NCBI GenBank assembly: GCA_937922235.1
Contig: CAKZVC010000025.1
Location: 1 to 64,000 of the forward strand
Direction: 5' to 3'
DNA: 64,000 nucleotides
Origin: an uncultured Acidimicrobiales bacterium
Lineage (GTDB): Bacteria; Actinomycetota; Acidimicrobiia; Acidimicrobiales; SHLQ01
Part shown: piece after piece, positions 42,118-50,696 of the stretch
Layout: every line of letters starts with the position of its first letter
Numbering within the stretch: position 1 is the stretch's first letter
Notes under the pieces: model-generated
Seen by the model: only the letters and a program-made list of their open reading frames with translations
What the model was told of the DNA's origin: nothing
Database searches by the model: none
Translations under genes and position numbers: made by a program

Positions 42118-42810
42118 ATGTCCGAAAGTGTGTTTCCCGATGCCCGACCATTTCCGGTCAACCTCCGGCTCGCTGGCAAAGCTGTTCTGGTTGTTGGGGC
42201 GGGTCTTGTAGCGCACCGGAAGATCGGCCAGCTTCTTGAGGCCGGTGCAAACGTCACTGCAGTCGGCCCAGAAGTGCACCCAGCACTCGAGCAGCTGGCT
42301 AGCGAACCACTTCCGGTCGGGTCGTTGACGCTGGAGCGCCGTCGATACACCTCGGGTGAGGTTGGGGCCTACCTTCTCGCTGTCACATGCACCGACGATC
42401 CGGCGGTCAACTCCCGTGTACACAAGGACGGCATTGCCTCCGGCGTCTGGGTGAACTCGGCCGATGATCCCGAGAACTGCGAGTTCACGCTCGCCTCGGT
42501 CGTGCGCCAAGGCGACCTCCAAATCACCATCTCAACCGAAGGTCGCTCGCCTGCATTGGCGATGTGGCTCCGCAAGAAGTTCGAGCGAGAGTTCACCGCC
42601 GAATGGGCCGAGCTGCTCGACCTCCTGTCCGACGTGCGAGACGAGGCCCGCCACGAGCTCGGCACGAGCGAGATCCACGGTTGGATCGAAGCCCTCGATG
42701 CAGGTGTTCCCGAGCTCGTCGCTCAAGGCGAACACGATGCAGCACGTCAGGTGCTCCGAGAGCATCTCGGACTCTCCAAAGCCGCAACCGAGTTGAAGGC
42801 GAGCGCATGA
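42118..42810 (+). CDS. Precorrin-2 dehydrogenase / sirohydrochlorin ferrochelatase (CysG N-terminal type)
   Basis: A 230-residue Met8/SirC-like protein that oxidises precorrin-2 with NAD and may insert iron to give siroheme. The nucleotide-binding GKAVLVVGAGLVAHRKIGQLLEAGANVTAVGP segment is at residues 20-50, with NSADDPENCEFTLASVV and STEGRSPALAMWLRK as the further family motifs. It overlaps the next gene (ATGA), the uroporphyrinogen methyltransferase, and is followed by a siroheme enzyme, so the three genes make and use siroheme. Whether it has ferrochelatase activity itself is not visible. Confidence 0.9.
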   Translation: MSESVFPDARPFPVNLRLAGKAVLVVGAGLVAHRKIGQLLEAGANVTAVGPEVHPALEQLASEPLPVGSLTLERRRYTSGEVGAYLLAVTCTDDPAVNSRVHKDGIASGVWVNSADDPENCEFTLASVVRQGDLQITISTEGRSPALAMWLRKKFEREFTAEWAELLDLLSDVRDEARHELGTSEIHGWIEALDAGVPELVAQGEHDAARQVLREHLGLSKAATELKASA

Positions 42811-43583
42811 CCGTTCACCTCGTCGGAGCCGGCCCGGGCGACCCCGAACTGCTCACGCTCAAGGCCGCACGCCTCATCGGACGCGCCGATGTGGTGGTCT
42901 ACGACCGACTCGTCGGCGCTGAGATCCTCGACATGATCGCGCCATGGGCTGAGCGCATCGACGTGGGCAAGGACCCCTACGGCAGATCAGTTCCACAGGT
43001 CGAGATCAACCAGATCCTCATCGAGCAGGGAAGCCGACATTCCTCGGTTGTTCGCCTGAAAGGCGGAGACCCCTACGTCTTCGGTCGTGGCGGGGAAGAG
43101 GCGATCGCACTCGCCGCCTCCGGAATCGACGTTGACGTCGTCTCCGGAATCACGTCGGCGATCGCCGGCCCTGCAGCTGCGGGAATCCCCGTGACCCACC
43201 GAGGAACCAGCAGCGGGTTCACCGTCGTCACCGGATTCCAAAACCCCGACAACCCACAGCGTCTCGACTGGGACGCGGTGGCCAAGCTCGGCACGACGCT
43301 CGTCATCTTGATGGGGGCATCACGAGCCCAAACCATCCGCGATGCCCTTCTCGATGGCGGGGCGCCTTCGACCACGCCGGTCGCCGTCGTGCATCGAGCA
43401 ACCACTAGTCAGCAAGAGGTGTCCCGCCTGACTCTCGCCGAGCTCGGCGAAACCCCCGTGGCGAACCCATCGATCATCGTCGTTGGGCCCGCCGCTGCGC
43501 TCGACCTCGCCCGTATCTCCACGACCGCAACCGAAGTTCCTCCATTCGAGGCCACCCAAGGAGTCATCCCATGGCTGTCATAA
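42807..43583 (+). CDS. cobA: Uroporphyrinogen-III C-methyltransferase
   Basis: A 258-residue SAM-dependent tetrapyrrole methylase (PF00590) that makes precorrin-2. Signature segments are VHLVGAGPGDPELLTLKAARLI at the start, VVRLKGGDPYVFGRGGEEA (the diagnostic GGDP loop), SGITSAIAGPAAAGIPVTHRG and NPSIIVVG near the end. The length is that of single-domain SUMT enzymes. It lies between the precorrin-2 dehydrogenase and the siroheme reductase genes with overlaps at both ends (4 and 13 bp), indicating tight coupling. Precorrin-2 could also feed B12 synthesis, for which CobS/CobT-like genes lie 10 kb upstream. Confidence 0.94.
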   Translation: MTVHLVGAGPGDPELLTLKAARLIGRADVVVYDRLVGAEILDMIAPWAERIDVGKDPYGRSVPQVEINQILIEQGSRHSSVVRLKGGDPYVFGRGGEEAIALAASGIDVDVVSGITSAIAGPAAAGIPVTHRGTSSGFTVVTGFQNPDNPQRLDWDAVAKLGTTLVILMGASRAQTIRDALLDGGAPSTTPVAVVHRATTSQQEVSRLTLAELGETPVANPSIIVVGPAAALDLARISTTATEVPPFEATQGVIPWLS

Positions 43584-45376
43584 CCCCCCAACTTCCCGAC
43601 GTTGACCTGACGCCGCCAGAGGTCACCGACCCCGACATTGCTTCGGACATCGCGAAGTTCGAAGAGCTCCTCCCGCAGTACCTCGCCGGCGAGATCGACG
43701 AAGACGTGTTCCGAGTGTTCCGGCTTACCAACGGCATTTACGGCCAGCGCCAAGGCGGACGCAACCAGATGATCCGGGTGCGGATGCCCTACGGGAGCAT
43801 CACCGCCGACCAGCTCGACATGCTTGGGTTCGTGGCTAAGAACTACTCACGCCAGTGGGGTCACATCACCACCCGACAGAACATCCAGATGCACTTTGTG
43901 CAGCTCGAGCTCATCCCCGAGGTTATGAAGCACCTCGGCTCGGTCGGGCTGTCGACCCGCGAAGCCTGCGGCGACACCATCCGCAATGTCCAGGGCTGCC
44001 ATCTTGCCGGCGCATGCCCGTACGAAGTGCTCGACGTGAGCGCCTGGGCCGAGGCCGCCAACGACCACTTCATCCGCAACCCACTGGGCCAGCGCCTGCC
44101 CCGCAAGTTCAAGATCAACTTCTCGGGCTGCGACACCGACTGCGGCCAGGCGATGTTCAACGACGCTGGCGTCATTGCCGTTACCCGCACCCTCGACGAC
44201 GGCACTATCGAAGCTGGCTTCCGTGTCTTCGTCGCCGGCGGACTCGGTGCGAACCCACACGCTGCCCTCGCCGTCGAAGAGTTCACGCCCAAGGAGGAGC
44301 TACTGCCCACGATCGAATCGATCCTTCGCGTCTTCGAACAGACGGGCAACCGCTCCAACAAGCTCCGGGCTCGCATGAAGTGGGTCGTTGGCGAGCTCGG
44401 CTGGGAAGAGACCCAGCAGCGAATCCTGTCAACCCGCAAGCTTCTCATTGCGTCATCGAGCTGGCCCGGCGGTATTCCTGAAGCGGTTGAGAAGGCCGGA
44501 GACGCACCGGCTGGCCGAGGCACCGGACCCATGACGGCAATTGGCCATGGCGTCAACGTCGCATTCGGTTCGCAAACTCCTTACGACCGCTGGGAAGCCG
44601 CCAACGTTGTGCGCGGTGCGGCCAACGGAACCGTCTCGGCCTACGCGTGGTGCCGCCTTGGCGACATCACCGTCGAACAGTTCCACGGCATGGCATCGAT
44701 CGTGCGTGACTTCGACGTCGAGGTCCGCGCAACCAACCGCCAGAACTTCATCCTTCGCGGGCTCAGCGATGAGCAGCTCCCCGAGCTCCATCGCCGTTTG
44801 GGCGAGCTCGACATGGCCCAGCCTGGCGCCGAGCTCGTGCGCGATGTTCTATCGTGCCCCGGCGCTGACACGTGCGGCCTCGCGGTGACGCAGTCCCGCG
44901 GTTTGGCCTCGGCCATTGGTGAACAGCTCGAAGAGCATGGTCTGGCTGAAGTATCAGGCGTGCGCATCAACATCAGCGGCTGCACAAACTCGTGCGGCCA
45001 CCACCACACGGCCGATATCGGCTTCTTCGGCGTCGAGCGTCGAGCCCATGGACAGAGCGCTCCCGGCTATCAGATGTTGCTCGGCGGCCATGTCGGTCAG
45101 GAACAGATCCAGTTCGGAGCGAAGGCCCTCCGACTTCCCGCCAAGGCAGCCCCAGAAGCGGCGATCCGCGTCATCCGTCGATTTACCGAAGAGCGAGACG
45201 CCGGCGAAGCTTTTGCCGCGTGGCTCGAACGGGTTGGCGGCGCTGACGCAGTTGCCAGCGACTTGGCCGACCTCGGCGTCTTCCCCGAACCAGCCCTAGC
45301 TCCTGACTTCTACGTCGACTTCGACGAGACCAGCCCATACGTCAAAGACGTGGGCGTATCTGAGTGCGCAACCTGA
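43571..45376 (+). CDS. Siroheme-dependent sulfite or nitrite reductase
   Basis: A 601-residue assimilatory-type reductase with two ferredoxin-like half domains. The siroheme/4Fe-4S ligands in the C-terminal half are C429-x5-C435 and C471-x3-C475 (CPGADTCGLAVTQ, NISGCTNSCGHHH). The N-terminal half carries the same pattern, C143-x5-C149 and C187-x3-C191, which most sulfite and nitrite reductases have lost. It reduces sulfite to sulfide or nitrite to ammonium with ferredoxin; sequence alone does not decide. Siroheme genes upstream and MetF downstream, with the organosulfur genes nearby, favour sulfite. It overlaps the methyltransferase gene by 13 bp. Confidence 0.88.
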   Translation: MAVITPQLPDVDLTPPEVTDPDIASDIAKFEELLPQYLAGEIDEDVFRVFRLTNGIYGQRQGGRNQMIRVRMPYGSITADQLDMLGFVAKNYSRQWGHITTRQNIQMHFVQLELIPEVMKHLGSVGLSTREACGDTIRNVQGCHLAGACPYEVLDVSAWAEAANDHFIRNPLGQRLPRKFKINFSGCDTDCGQAMFNDAGVIAVTRTLDDGTIEAGFRVFVAGGLGANPHAALAVEEFTPKEELLPTIESILRVFEQTGNRSNKLRARMKWVVGELGWEETQQRILSTRKLLIASSSWPGGIPEAVEKAGDAPAGRGTGPMTAIGHGVNVAFGSQTPYDRWEAANVVRGAANGTVSAYAWCRLGDITVEQFHGMASIVRDFDVEVRATNRQNFILRGLSDEQLPELHRRLGELDMAQPGAELVRDVLSCPGADTCGLAVTQSRGLASAIGEQLEEHGLAEVSGVRINISGCTNSCGHHHTADIGFFGVERRAHGQSAPGYQMLLGGHVGQEQIQFGAKALRLPAKAAPEAAIRVIRRFTEERDAGEAFAAWLERVGGADAVASDLADLGVFPEPALAPDFYVDFDETSPYVKDVGVSECAT

Positions 45377-45419
45377 TCGTCAGCAACGAACTGAACCTCA
45401 CCTATGAGCGGAGACCGCG

Positions 45420-46403
45420 ATGAGTAGAGAACGTGAAGTACATCAGCCAGGCGTATTGGGCTTGGCCGCAGCCGAACGGTTAGCTCGCCGGCCCTGGCCC
45501 GCTCGACCCATCCGGCCCGACATCGAAGTGTCGTTCGAGTTCTTCCCGCCGAGCACCGAAGCCGGCGGACAGTCCCTCGGGGAGTGCGTTCGGGAGCTTG
45601 CGGCGTTTGCTCCCAGCTTCGCGAGTGTCACCTACGGGGCTGGCGGTTCGACCCAACTCAAGACGCTGGCAACACTGGCGGTGTTACGAGAATCGACTGA
45701 GCTCGGTCTTGCCGGGCACCTGACCTGTGTAGCGAAATCGGCGGGCGAGGTTCAGCAGGTGGTCGATGCGTACCTCTCGGGTGGTGTGCGCCGAATCGTT
45801 GCGCTTCGAGGGGATGCACCCGAAGGCGGCCCGAACGGCGGCGTTGCCCCCGATGGCTATGCGACGGCCGCTGAGCTCGTCCGAGGGATTCGGTCGCGTC
45901 CGGACGGTGACGCGTTCGACATCTCCGTCGCCGGGTATCCCGAGACGCACCCAAAAGCTCAATCAGCCGATGCCGACATCGAGAGCTTGAAGGAGAAGGT
46001 TGACGCAGGCGCTGACCGAATCTTGACGCAGTACTTCTTCGACAACGACGACTTCAGGCGGTTCTTTGAACGATGCCGAGCGGCCGGAATCAACATCCCA
46101 ATCATTCCGGGCATCATGCCCGTCACGAACTTCGCACGCCTCCAACGATTCTCCGCTCGATGCGGAGCGACGATTCCGTCATGGATGGAAGAGTTGCTCG
46201 GCCCACTCGATGATGACCCGGCAGTGCAACGGTTGGTCGCCGCCACGGTGGCCGCCGAGCAGTGTCGTGACCTGCTTGAGTTCGGTATCCGCCAGTTTCA
46301 CTTCTACACGATGAACAAACCCGAGCTCACCGCAGCAACGTGTCGAATTCTCGGTGTTCGTCCTGCGCCGGTTGCGCTCGACGTCCGTGAGGATGTTGGC
46401 TAG
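45420..46403 (+). CDS. metF: Methylenetetrahydrofolate reductase
   Basis: A 327-residue FAD-dependent TIM-barrel enzyme (PF02219) that makes 5-methyl-tetrahydrofolate for methionine synthesis. The catalytic region VSFEFFPPSTEAG (with the acid-base glutamate), SVTYGAGGST, HLTCVAKS, RIVALRGDAP and DRILTQYFFDNDDF are all present. The N-terminal 33 residues before the barrel are longer than in E. coli. GGAGA precedes the ATG. It follows the siroheme reductase gene by 43 bp on the same strand, so they may share a transcript linking sulfide supply to methionine. It ends two bases from the convergent egtD stop. Confidence 0.94.
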   Translation: MSREREVHQPGVLGLAAAERLARRPWPARPIRPDIEVSFEFFPPSTEAGGQSLGECVRELAAFAPSFASVTYGAGGSTQLKTLATLAVLRESTELGLAGHLTCVAKSAGEVQQVVDAYLSGGVRRIVALRGDAPEGGPNGGVAPDGYATAAELVRGIRSRPDGDAFDISVAGYPETHPKAQSADADIESLKEKVDAGADRILTQYFFDNDDFRRFFERCRAAGINIPIIPGIMPVTNFARLQRFSARCGATIPSWMEELLGPLDDDPAVQRLVAATVAAEQCRDLLEFGIRQFHFYTMNKPELTAATCRILGVRPAPVALDVREDVG

Positions 46404-46405
46404 CG

Positions 46406-47383
46406 CTACACCTTGCGAGCGAGCGTCATGCCGAAGTCGCCGTTGCTGTCGGTCCACTGCTGGACGACGGACAAGCCAGCCTCGGCGAGCTCGGCGGCGA
46501 CACCATCGAGGTGGAACTTCGCGCTGATCTCGGTGTGAAGCTCTTCGCCCTCGGCAAAGTCGACAACCAGATCAAGATCGTCAATACGAACCTGTTGGGC
46601 TTTGGTGCTGCGGATGCGAATGTCGATCCATTCGTTCTCTGCATCCCAGTCGGCCGCATGCTCGAAGTGGTCGAGGTCGAAGTCGGCGTTGAGCTCGCGG
46701 TTCATCATGGTGAGCAGGTTCAGGTTGAACTTGTCGGTGACACCTTCGGCATCGTTGTACGCAGCCCACAGTCGTGCAGGCTCCTTCACGAGGTCGGTGC
46801 CGAGCAAGAAGGTTCCGCCCTCGTTGAGGGCGCTGGCGACATCGGCGATGAACTTCGTTCGGGATGCCGGTGGGAAGTTGCCAATGGTGCTTCCGAGGAA
46901 CGCGATCATGCCGGTTCCGTCGATCGGTGCGAGTGGGATGTGGCGATCGAAGTCGCCGACGACGCCGCCGATCTCGACACCTGGGTAGTCGTCGCTGATT
47001 TCCCCTGCGGCGAGACGGAGCATCTCGTCGCTCACATCGAACGGAACATATCGCTTAAGGACGCCGGCCTTGGCCATTGCGTCGAGGAGCACTCGACTCT
47101 TCTCGCTGGTGCCCGATCCGAGCTCGACCAATGTGTCGGCGCCCGCTGCGGCGACGATCTCGTCGGAGTACGTCTGGAGAATCTCGCGCTCGGCGCGGAA
47201 GGGGTAGTACTCGTCGAGTTTGGTGATCGCGTCGAAGAGCTGCGAACCGAGCTCGTCATAGAACCACTTCGCCGGAATCGACTTGTTAGCGGCGGTGAGT
47301 CCGTTGCGGACATCCTCCTCCAAGGTGGTGCGCCACCAATCAGGCTCGAGGTGCACGTCGATGGTCGTGGTTTGTGTAGCCAT
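46406..47383 (-). CDS. egtD: L-histidine N-alpha-methyltransferase (ergothioneine synthesis)
   Basis: A 325-residue SAM-dependent methyltransferase of the EgtD family (PF10017), which trimethylates histidine to hercynine. LTAANKSIPAKWFYDELGSQLFDAITKLDEYYPFRAE at the N-terminus, the SAM loop VELGSGTSEKSRVLL and FLGSTIGNFPPASRTKF are diagnostic. It follows egtB on the same strand with a 33-bp repeat in the 61-bp gap. The remaining ergothioneine genes (egtA, egtC, egtE) are not in the window. Confidence 0.95.
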   Translation of the reverse strand: MATQTTTIDVHLEPDWWRTTLEEDVRNGLTAANKSIPAKWFYDELGSQLFDAITKLDEYYPFRAEREILQTYSDEIVAAAGADTLVELGSGTSEKSRVLLDAMAKAGVLKRYVPFDVSDEMLRLAAGEISDDYPGVEIGGVVGDFDRHIPLAPIDGTGMIAFLGSTIGNFPPASRTKFIADVASALNEGGTFLLGTDLVKEPARLWAAYNDAEGVTDKFNLNLLTMMNRELNADFDLDHFEHAADWDAENEWIDIRIRSTKAQQVRIDDLDLVVDFAEGEELHTEISAKFHLDGVAAELAEAGLSVVQQWTDSNGDFGMTLARKV

Positions 47384-47408
47384 TGGAGGTCCTCTGGTTG
47401 GGGGAGAA

Positions 47409-47441
47409 GTGGCGAATTAGGGACAGTCCCTAATTCGTCAC
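47409..47441. repeat. 33-bp palindromic repeat, copy 4
   Basis: The core is GGGACAGTCCC with one arm mismatch (TCGTCAC). It sits between egtB and egtD on the same strand, starting three bases after the egtB stop, where it could reduce read-through into egtD. Confidence 0.92.
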
Positions 47442-47444
47442 TGA

Positions 47445-48689
47445 CTAGCTGGTGACGTTGCGGGCGAGCCGAAGGCCCGAGAAGTGCCAGCGAGTCGCTG
47501 GATAGAAGAAGTTGCGGTAGCTGGATCGCACGTGGCCCGGGGGAGTGGCGACACATCCGCCGCGCAAGACCCACGTGTTCACCATGAACTTGCCGTTGTA
47601 TTCGCCAACGGCGCCATCGGCTGTTTCGAAACCGGGGTATGGCGCATACGAGCTCGACGTCCATTGCCAAAGCTCGCTGAACATCTGGCGGAGTTCGCCG
47701 GTCGGTGGCTCGGCGGGCTCGGGATGAACGATGTCTCGCTCGCCAGCACCGGACGGGATCGACACCGTCGCCGCGGCATGCTCCCATTCGGCTTCGGTTG
47801 GCAGCCGTGCACCAGACCACGAAGCAAACGCATCTGCTTCGTAGTAGCTGAGGTGACTCACCGGCTCGGCCGGGTCGATAGGACGGAGTCCGGTGAGGGT
47901 GAAGATCATCCACTCTCCGTCGATCTCGTACCAGTACTCGGGTGCTCGCCAACCGGTCTTCTTGACGGTGTGCCATCCATCGGAAAGCCAGTGCGCCGGA
48001 CTGTCGTAGCCACCGGCGGCCATGAACTCGAGCCACTCACCGCAGGTCACGAGGCGATCGGCCAGCTCGAACGGTTGGAGCAACACGTCGTGCTGGGGCA
48101 GTTCGTTATCGAAGCTGAAGTCAGCGCCCTTGTGCCCGAGCGATGTGATGCCTCCCTGGAAACGAACCCACGAGACGTCGCTTGGCTCGGTTGCTGCAGG
48201 ATCGTCGACGTTGGGATAGTACGACGGGGCCAACGGGTTCAACGAGAACAGATGCTTGATGTCCATGAGCAGAAGCTCTTGGTGCTGCTGCTCATGATGA
48301 AAGCCAAGAATGACCAGCTCACGCACCTCGGGCGACAGATCGCCGTCGAGCAATTGAAGCATTGCCTCATCGACGTGGGCGCGGTACTCGCCGACTTCGA
48401 CCGCGTTCGGACGGGTGATCATGCCCCGCTCGGCTCGTGTATGTCGAGGGCCTGCGGCTTCGTAGTACGAGTTGAAGAGGAAGGCGTACATCGGGTCGAG
48501 CTCGTCGTACCCATCGAGGTACGGCTTGACGAGGAAGGTCTCGAAGAACCAGGTCACGTGGGCCCGATGCCATTTCGTAGGGCTGGTATCGGGCATCGAC
48601 TGGACCACTTGATCCTCAGGGGAGATCAGCGAGGCCAGTGCCTCCGTGCGACCTCGGACTTCCCGATAGCGCGCAGAAAGATCGATCAC
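47445..48689 (-). CDS. egtB: Hercynine oxygenase EgtB
   Basis: A 414-residue non-heme iron enzyme that joins hercynine to gamma-glutamylcysteine or cysteine by an oxidative C-S bond. The N-terminal DinB-like domain holds the iron ligands (WHRAHVTWFFE and HHEQQHQELLLMD), and the C-terminal formylglycine-generating-enzyme-like domain shows EWEFMAAGGY-like, RLPTEAEWEHAA and WVLRGGCVATPPGHVRSSYRN segments. The GTG at 48689 is chosen because the family usually starts at IDLSARYREV and a TACCAT box lies seven bases upstream. An ATG at 48740 would add 17 residues. Confidence 0.93.
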   Translation of the reverse strand: MIDLSARYREVRGRTEALASLISPEDQVVQSMPDTSPTKWHRAHVTWFFETFLVKPYLDGYDELDPMYAFLFNSYYEAAGPRHTRAERGMITRPNAVEVGEYRAHVDEAMLQLLDGDLSPEVRELVILGFHHEQQHQELLLMDIKHLFSLNPLAPSYYPNVDDPAATEPSDVSWVRFQGGITSLGHKGADFSFDNELPQHDVLLQPFELADRLVTCGEWLEFMAAGGYDSPAHWLSDGWHTVKKTGWRAPEYWYEIDGEWMIFTLTGLRPIDPAEPVSHLSYYEADAFASWSGARLPTEAEWEHAAATVSIPSGAGERDIVHPEPAEPPTGELRQMFSELWQWTSSSYAPYPGFETADGAVGEYNGKFMVNTWVLRGGCVATPPGHVRSSYRNFFYPATRWHFSGLRLARNVTS

Positions 48690-48696
48690 AGTACTG

Positions 48697-48702
48697 ATGG
48701 TA
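48697..48702 (-). promoter_or_regulatory. -10 box TACCAT of leaderless egtB
   Basis: TACCAT is seven bases before GTG 48689. It decides this start against the upstream ATG. Confidence 0.5.
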
Positions 48703-48777
48703 ACCAGGCGATGAGCGGAGAATATTCCGTCATTGGCCACATACCCTACAAATGCGTGGATTTGTCTGGTGGCGGCG

Positions 48778-48783
48778 TAGTCT
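48778..48783 (+). promoter_or_regulatory. -10 box TAGTCT of leaderless gntR-type gene
   Basis: TAGTCT lies six bases before ATG 48790, with no ribosome site. Confidence 0.5.
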
Positions 48784-48789
48784 GTCTCG

Positions 48790-49551
48790 ATGTCGTTCTC
48801 GCTCGACCGAACAAGTCCGATGCCTTTGTGGGCCCAGCTTGAGGCCGAACTCCGCCGCCGGCTTGAAGCCGGCGAATTTGATGGTGGCTTTCCAACCGAC
48901 GCGCAGCTGGTGAAGCGCTACGACGTCAGTCGCCACACCGTCCGTGAAGCGATCCGGCATCTGAATAAGGCAGGCGTTCTTCGACGTGAACGTGGTCGTG
49001 GAACAGTGGTCAATCGAAGCGCAGAGTTCGAACAACCGCTCGGTGGGCTCTACAGCCTCTTCCGTTCCATCGAGGACGCCGGCGTTGAACAGCGCTCCGA
49101 GGTCATTGAGGTGGGCAGTCGTCAGAGCGCGGAGGCTGCAGGTCACCTCGGGCTGAACGACGATGCCGAACTGTTCTACCTTGAGCGAATTCGATTCGCC
49201 GGCGACCTTCCCCTCGCAGTAGATCGAGCATGGATGCCGCTGGCCGTAGCCGAACCGCTGCTAACCGCCGACTTCAGCCACACCGCGTTGTACGACGAGC
49301 TCGAGCGAGCAACAGGCGTCCGCCCAAACCGAGGCTGGGAACGGCTGGCTCCGGTCTTGCCGAGCTTCGCCGATCGCGAACGCCTCGACCTCGGGCGCAA
49401 CGACGCTGCGTTCTTCCTTGAGCGTCTTGGTCAACACGAGGAGCGGATCATCGAATGGCGCACGACGACCATTCGTGGCGACCGGTACCGCTTTGTTGCG
49501 GATTGGTCACTTCATGAAGGCGGCGGCATGCCGCTCCGTGCGCGAATGTGA
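48790..49551 (+). CDS. GntR family regulator with UTRA domain
   Basis: A 253-residue HutC-type regulator. The N-terminal winged helix (about 10-75) has PLWAQLEAELRRRLEAGEF and LVKRYDVSRHTVREAIRHLNKAGVLRRERGRGTVV. The C-terminal UTRA effector domain spans about 95-245 (LFYLERIRFAGDLPLAVDRAWMP ... EERIIEWRTTTIRGDRYRFVADWS). It is divergent from egtB across about 100 bp, so it may control ergothioneine synthesis. HutC-type proteins often sense histidine-derived compounds, which would fit, but this is inference. Confidence 0.92.
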   Translation: MSFSLDRTSPMPLWAQLEAELRRRLEAGEFDGGFPTDAQLVKRYDVSRHTVREAIRHLNKAGVLRRERGRGTVVNRSAEFEQPLGGLYSLFRSIEDAGVEQRSEVIEVGSRQSAEAAGHLGLNDDAELFYLERIRFAGDLPLAVDRAWMPLAVAEPLLTADFSHTALYDELERATGVRPNRGWERLAPVLPSFADRERLDLGRNDAAFFLERLGQHEERIIEWRTTTIRGDRYRFVADWSLHEGGGMPLRARM

Positions 49552-49596
49552 GAATCCGCCTAGGTAAAGCGACCTAGCCAAAATAATCGGAAAAGC

Positions 49597-49613
49597 TTCT
49601 CAAGTGTTGAGAA
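49597..49613. promoter_or_regulatory. Palindrome upstream of lysozyme-like gene
   Basis: TTCTCAA-GTG-TTGAGAA is a perfect inverted repeat in an AT-rich 146-bp gap that also holds CTAGGT...ACCTAG (about 49560-49577). It may be an operator of the following gene or a weak terminator of the regulator gene. Confidence 0.35.
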
Positions 49614-49683
49614 ATCAACCGAATATCACCCTCCGTGCCGACTGTCACGCGGTGTTCGCTAGGATTTTCACGCTCGGGGTGCG

Positions 49684-49689
49684 TACTCT
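49684..49689 (+). promoter_or_regulatory. -10 box TACTCT before secreted lysozyme-like gene
   Basis: TACTCT is eight bases before GTG 49698. It supports this start, which also gives a proper signal peptide. Confidence 0.45.
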
Positions 49690-49697
49690 TGCGCCCC

Positions 49698-50609
49698 GTG
49701 AGTAAAAGTTACGATTCTGTTACGCCCAAGCGACGCCCTGCTATTCGGGGAGTCCTCGCCGTCACGGCCATCGTCACCATCTTCGGTGCATCGGTCAGTG
49801 CCGCCCAAGAGGTCGACGTTGAGCCAGTGACCGCTGTTGTCGCTCAGGCCACGCTCACCCTCCCCACCACAACGAGCACCACGACCGTCGCTCCGACGAC
49901 GACTGCTGCGCCAGCGACGACGGCAGCTCCAGTTGTGGCCGCTGATGAGGCGCCGATCGTCGACGAGCTCGTCGAGCTTTCCAGCGAGGACGCTGCGCCT
50001 GCAGGCTACGCACTCATCGATCCTGTCGACCTCGAACTTCCAGCTGACCTCGAGTCTCCCGCCGACCTTGACGATGCCGAGAGCGATGCACCTCAGAACC
50101 TGAGCCTTGCCGATGCTGCGGCTCCGTCCGACGAGATCCTTGAGCTAGTTGCTCGAGTCGAGGAGAAGGACCGTCAGATCGCTGTTCTTTCCGAGCAGCT
50201 CGCCTACCTTCGCCAAGCGCAGCTCACGAACCAGGTTGCCTCAGACCCTGGTGTCGACGTTGGCTCGTTGTCGACGAAGGCTCGGCTAACTCGTGCAGAG
50301 AATGCTGCAGCAATGGATTTGTGGCGTGCTGGCTACACCCTGGGTGGCGGCCGCAACCTACCTGCCTTCGAGAACACCATCCTTCCGTGCGAGAGCGGAT
50401 CGCAGCCAAACCCTGACACCGCGGTTGGGCGCACCGACGACTGGGGTCGTTCCCAGATCAACCGTCCGACGTGGAAGAAGCGCTTTGAGTCGCTGACCGG
50501 CGCTGATTTTGAGACCGGCATCATCAACCCGACGCTAAACGGCTTCATGGCTGCACACGTCGAGCAAGAGCAGGGCCTTACCGCCTGGACCTGCTGGCGT
50601 AAGCGCTAG
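49698..50609 (+). CDS. Secreted lysozyme/transglycosylase-like cell-wall protein
   Basis: The 303-residue protein has a signal peptide (hydrophobic residues about 18-34), a Thr/Pro/Ala-rich linker (about 50-80), an acidic region, a short coiled coil (about 143-180, EILELVARVEEKDRQIAVLSEQLAYLRQAQ) and a C-terminal domain of about 90 residues resembling Slt/Rpf-type lysozyme folds. E232 in LPCESGSQPNP is the likely catalytic acid, with DDWGRSQINRPTWKKRFESLTG downstream. It probably cuts or remodels peptidoglycan. The frame opens at 49635, but GTG 49698 fits both the TACTCT box and the signal peptide. Confidence 0.72.
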   Translation: MSKSYDSVTPKRRPAIRGVLAVTAIVTIFGASVSAAQEVDVEPVTAVVAQATLTLPTTTSTTTVAPTTTAAPATTAAPVVAADEAPIVDELVELSSEDAAPAGYALIDPVDLELPADLESPADLDDAESDAPQNLSLADAAAPSDEILELVARVEEKDRQIAVLSEQLAYLRQAQLTNQVASDPGVDVGSLSTKARLTRAENAAAMDLWRAGYTLGGGRNLPAFENTILPCESGSQPNPDTAVGRTDDWGRSQINRPTWKKRFESLTGADFETGIINPTLNGFMAAHVEQEQGLTAWTCWRKR

Positions 50610-50696
50610 CTCAACCCACCGCTTCGGAATCTGGGAACGGTCGAGCACACACAGCGTGCTCAATTGCGCCTAGATCCCCTGGCCGGGCTTGGCTGG

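Noticed and set aside
49554-49697. c-di-AMP riboswitch upstream of the lysozyme-like gene
   Set aside because: Cell-wall hydrolase genes of actinobacteria often carry one, but the gap is short, AT-rich, lacks the conserved core and the gene seems leaderless.
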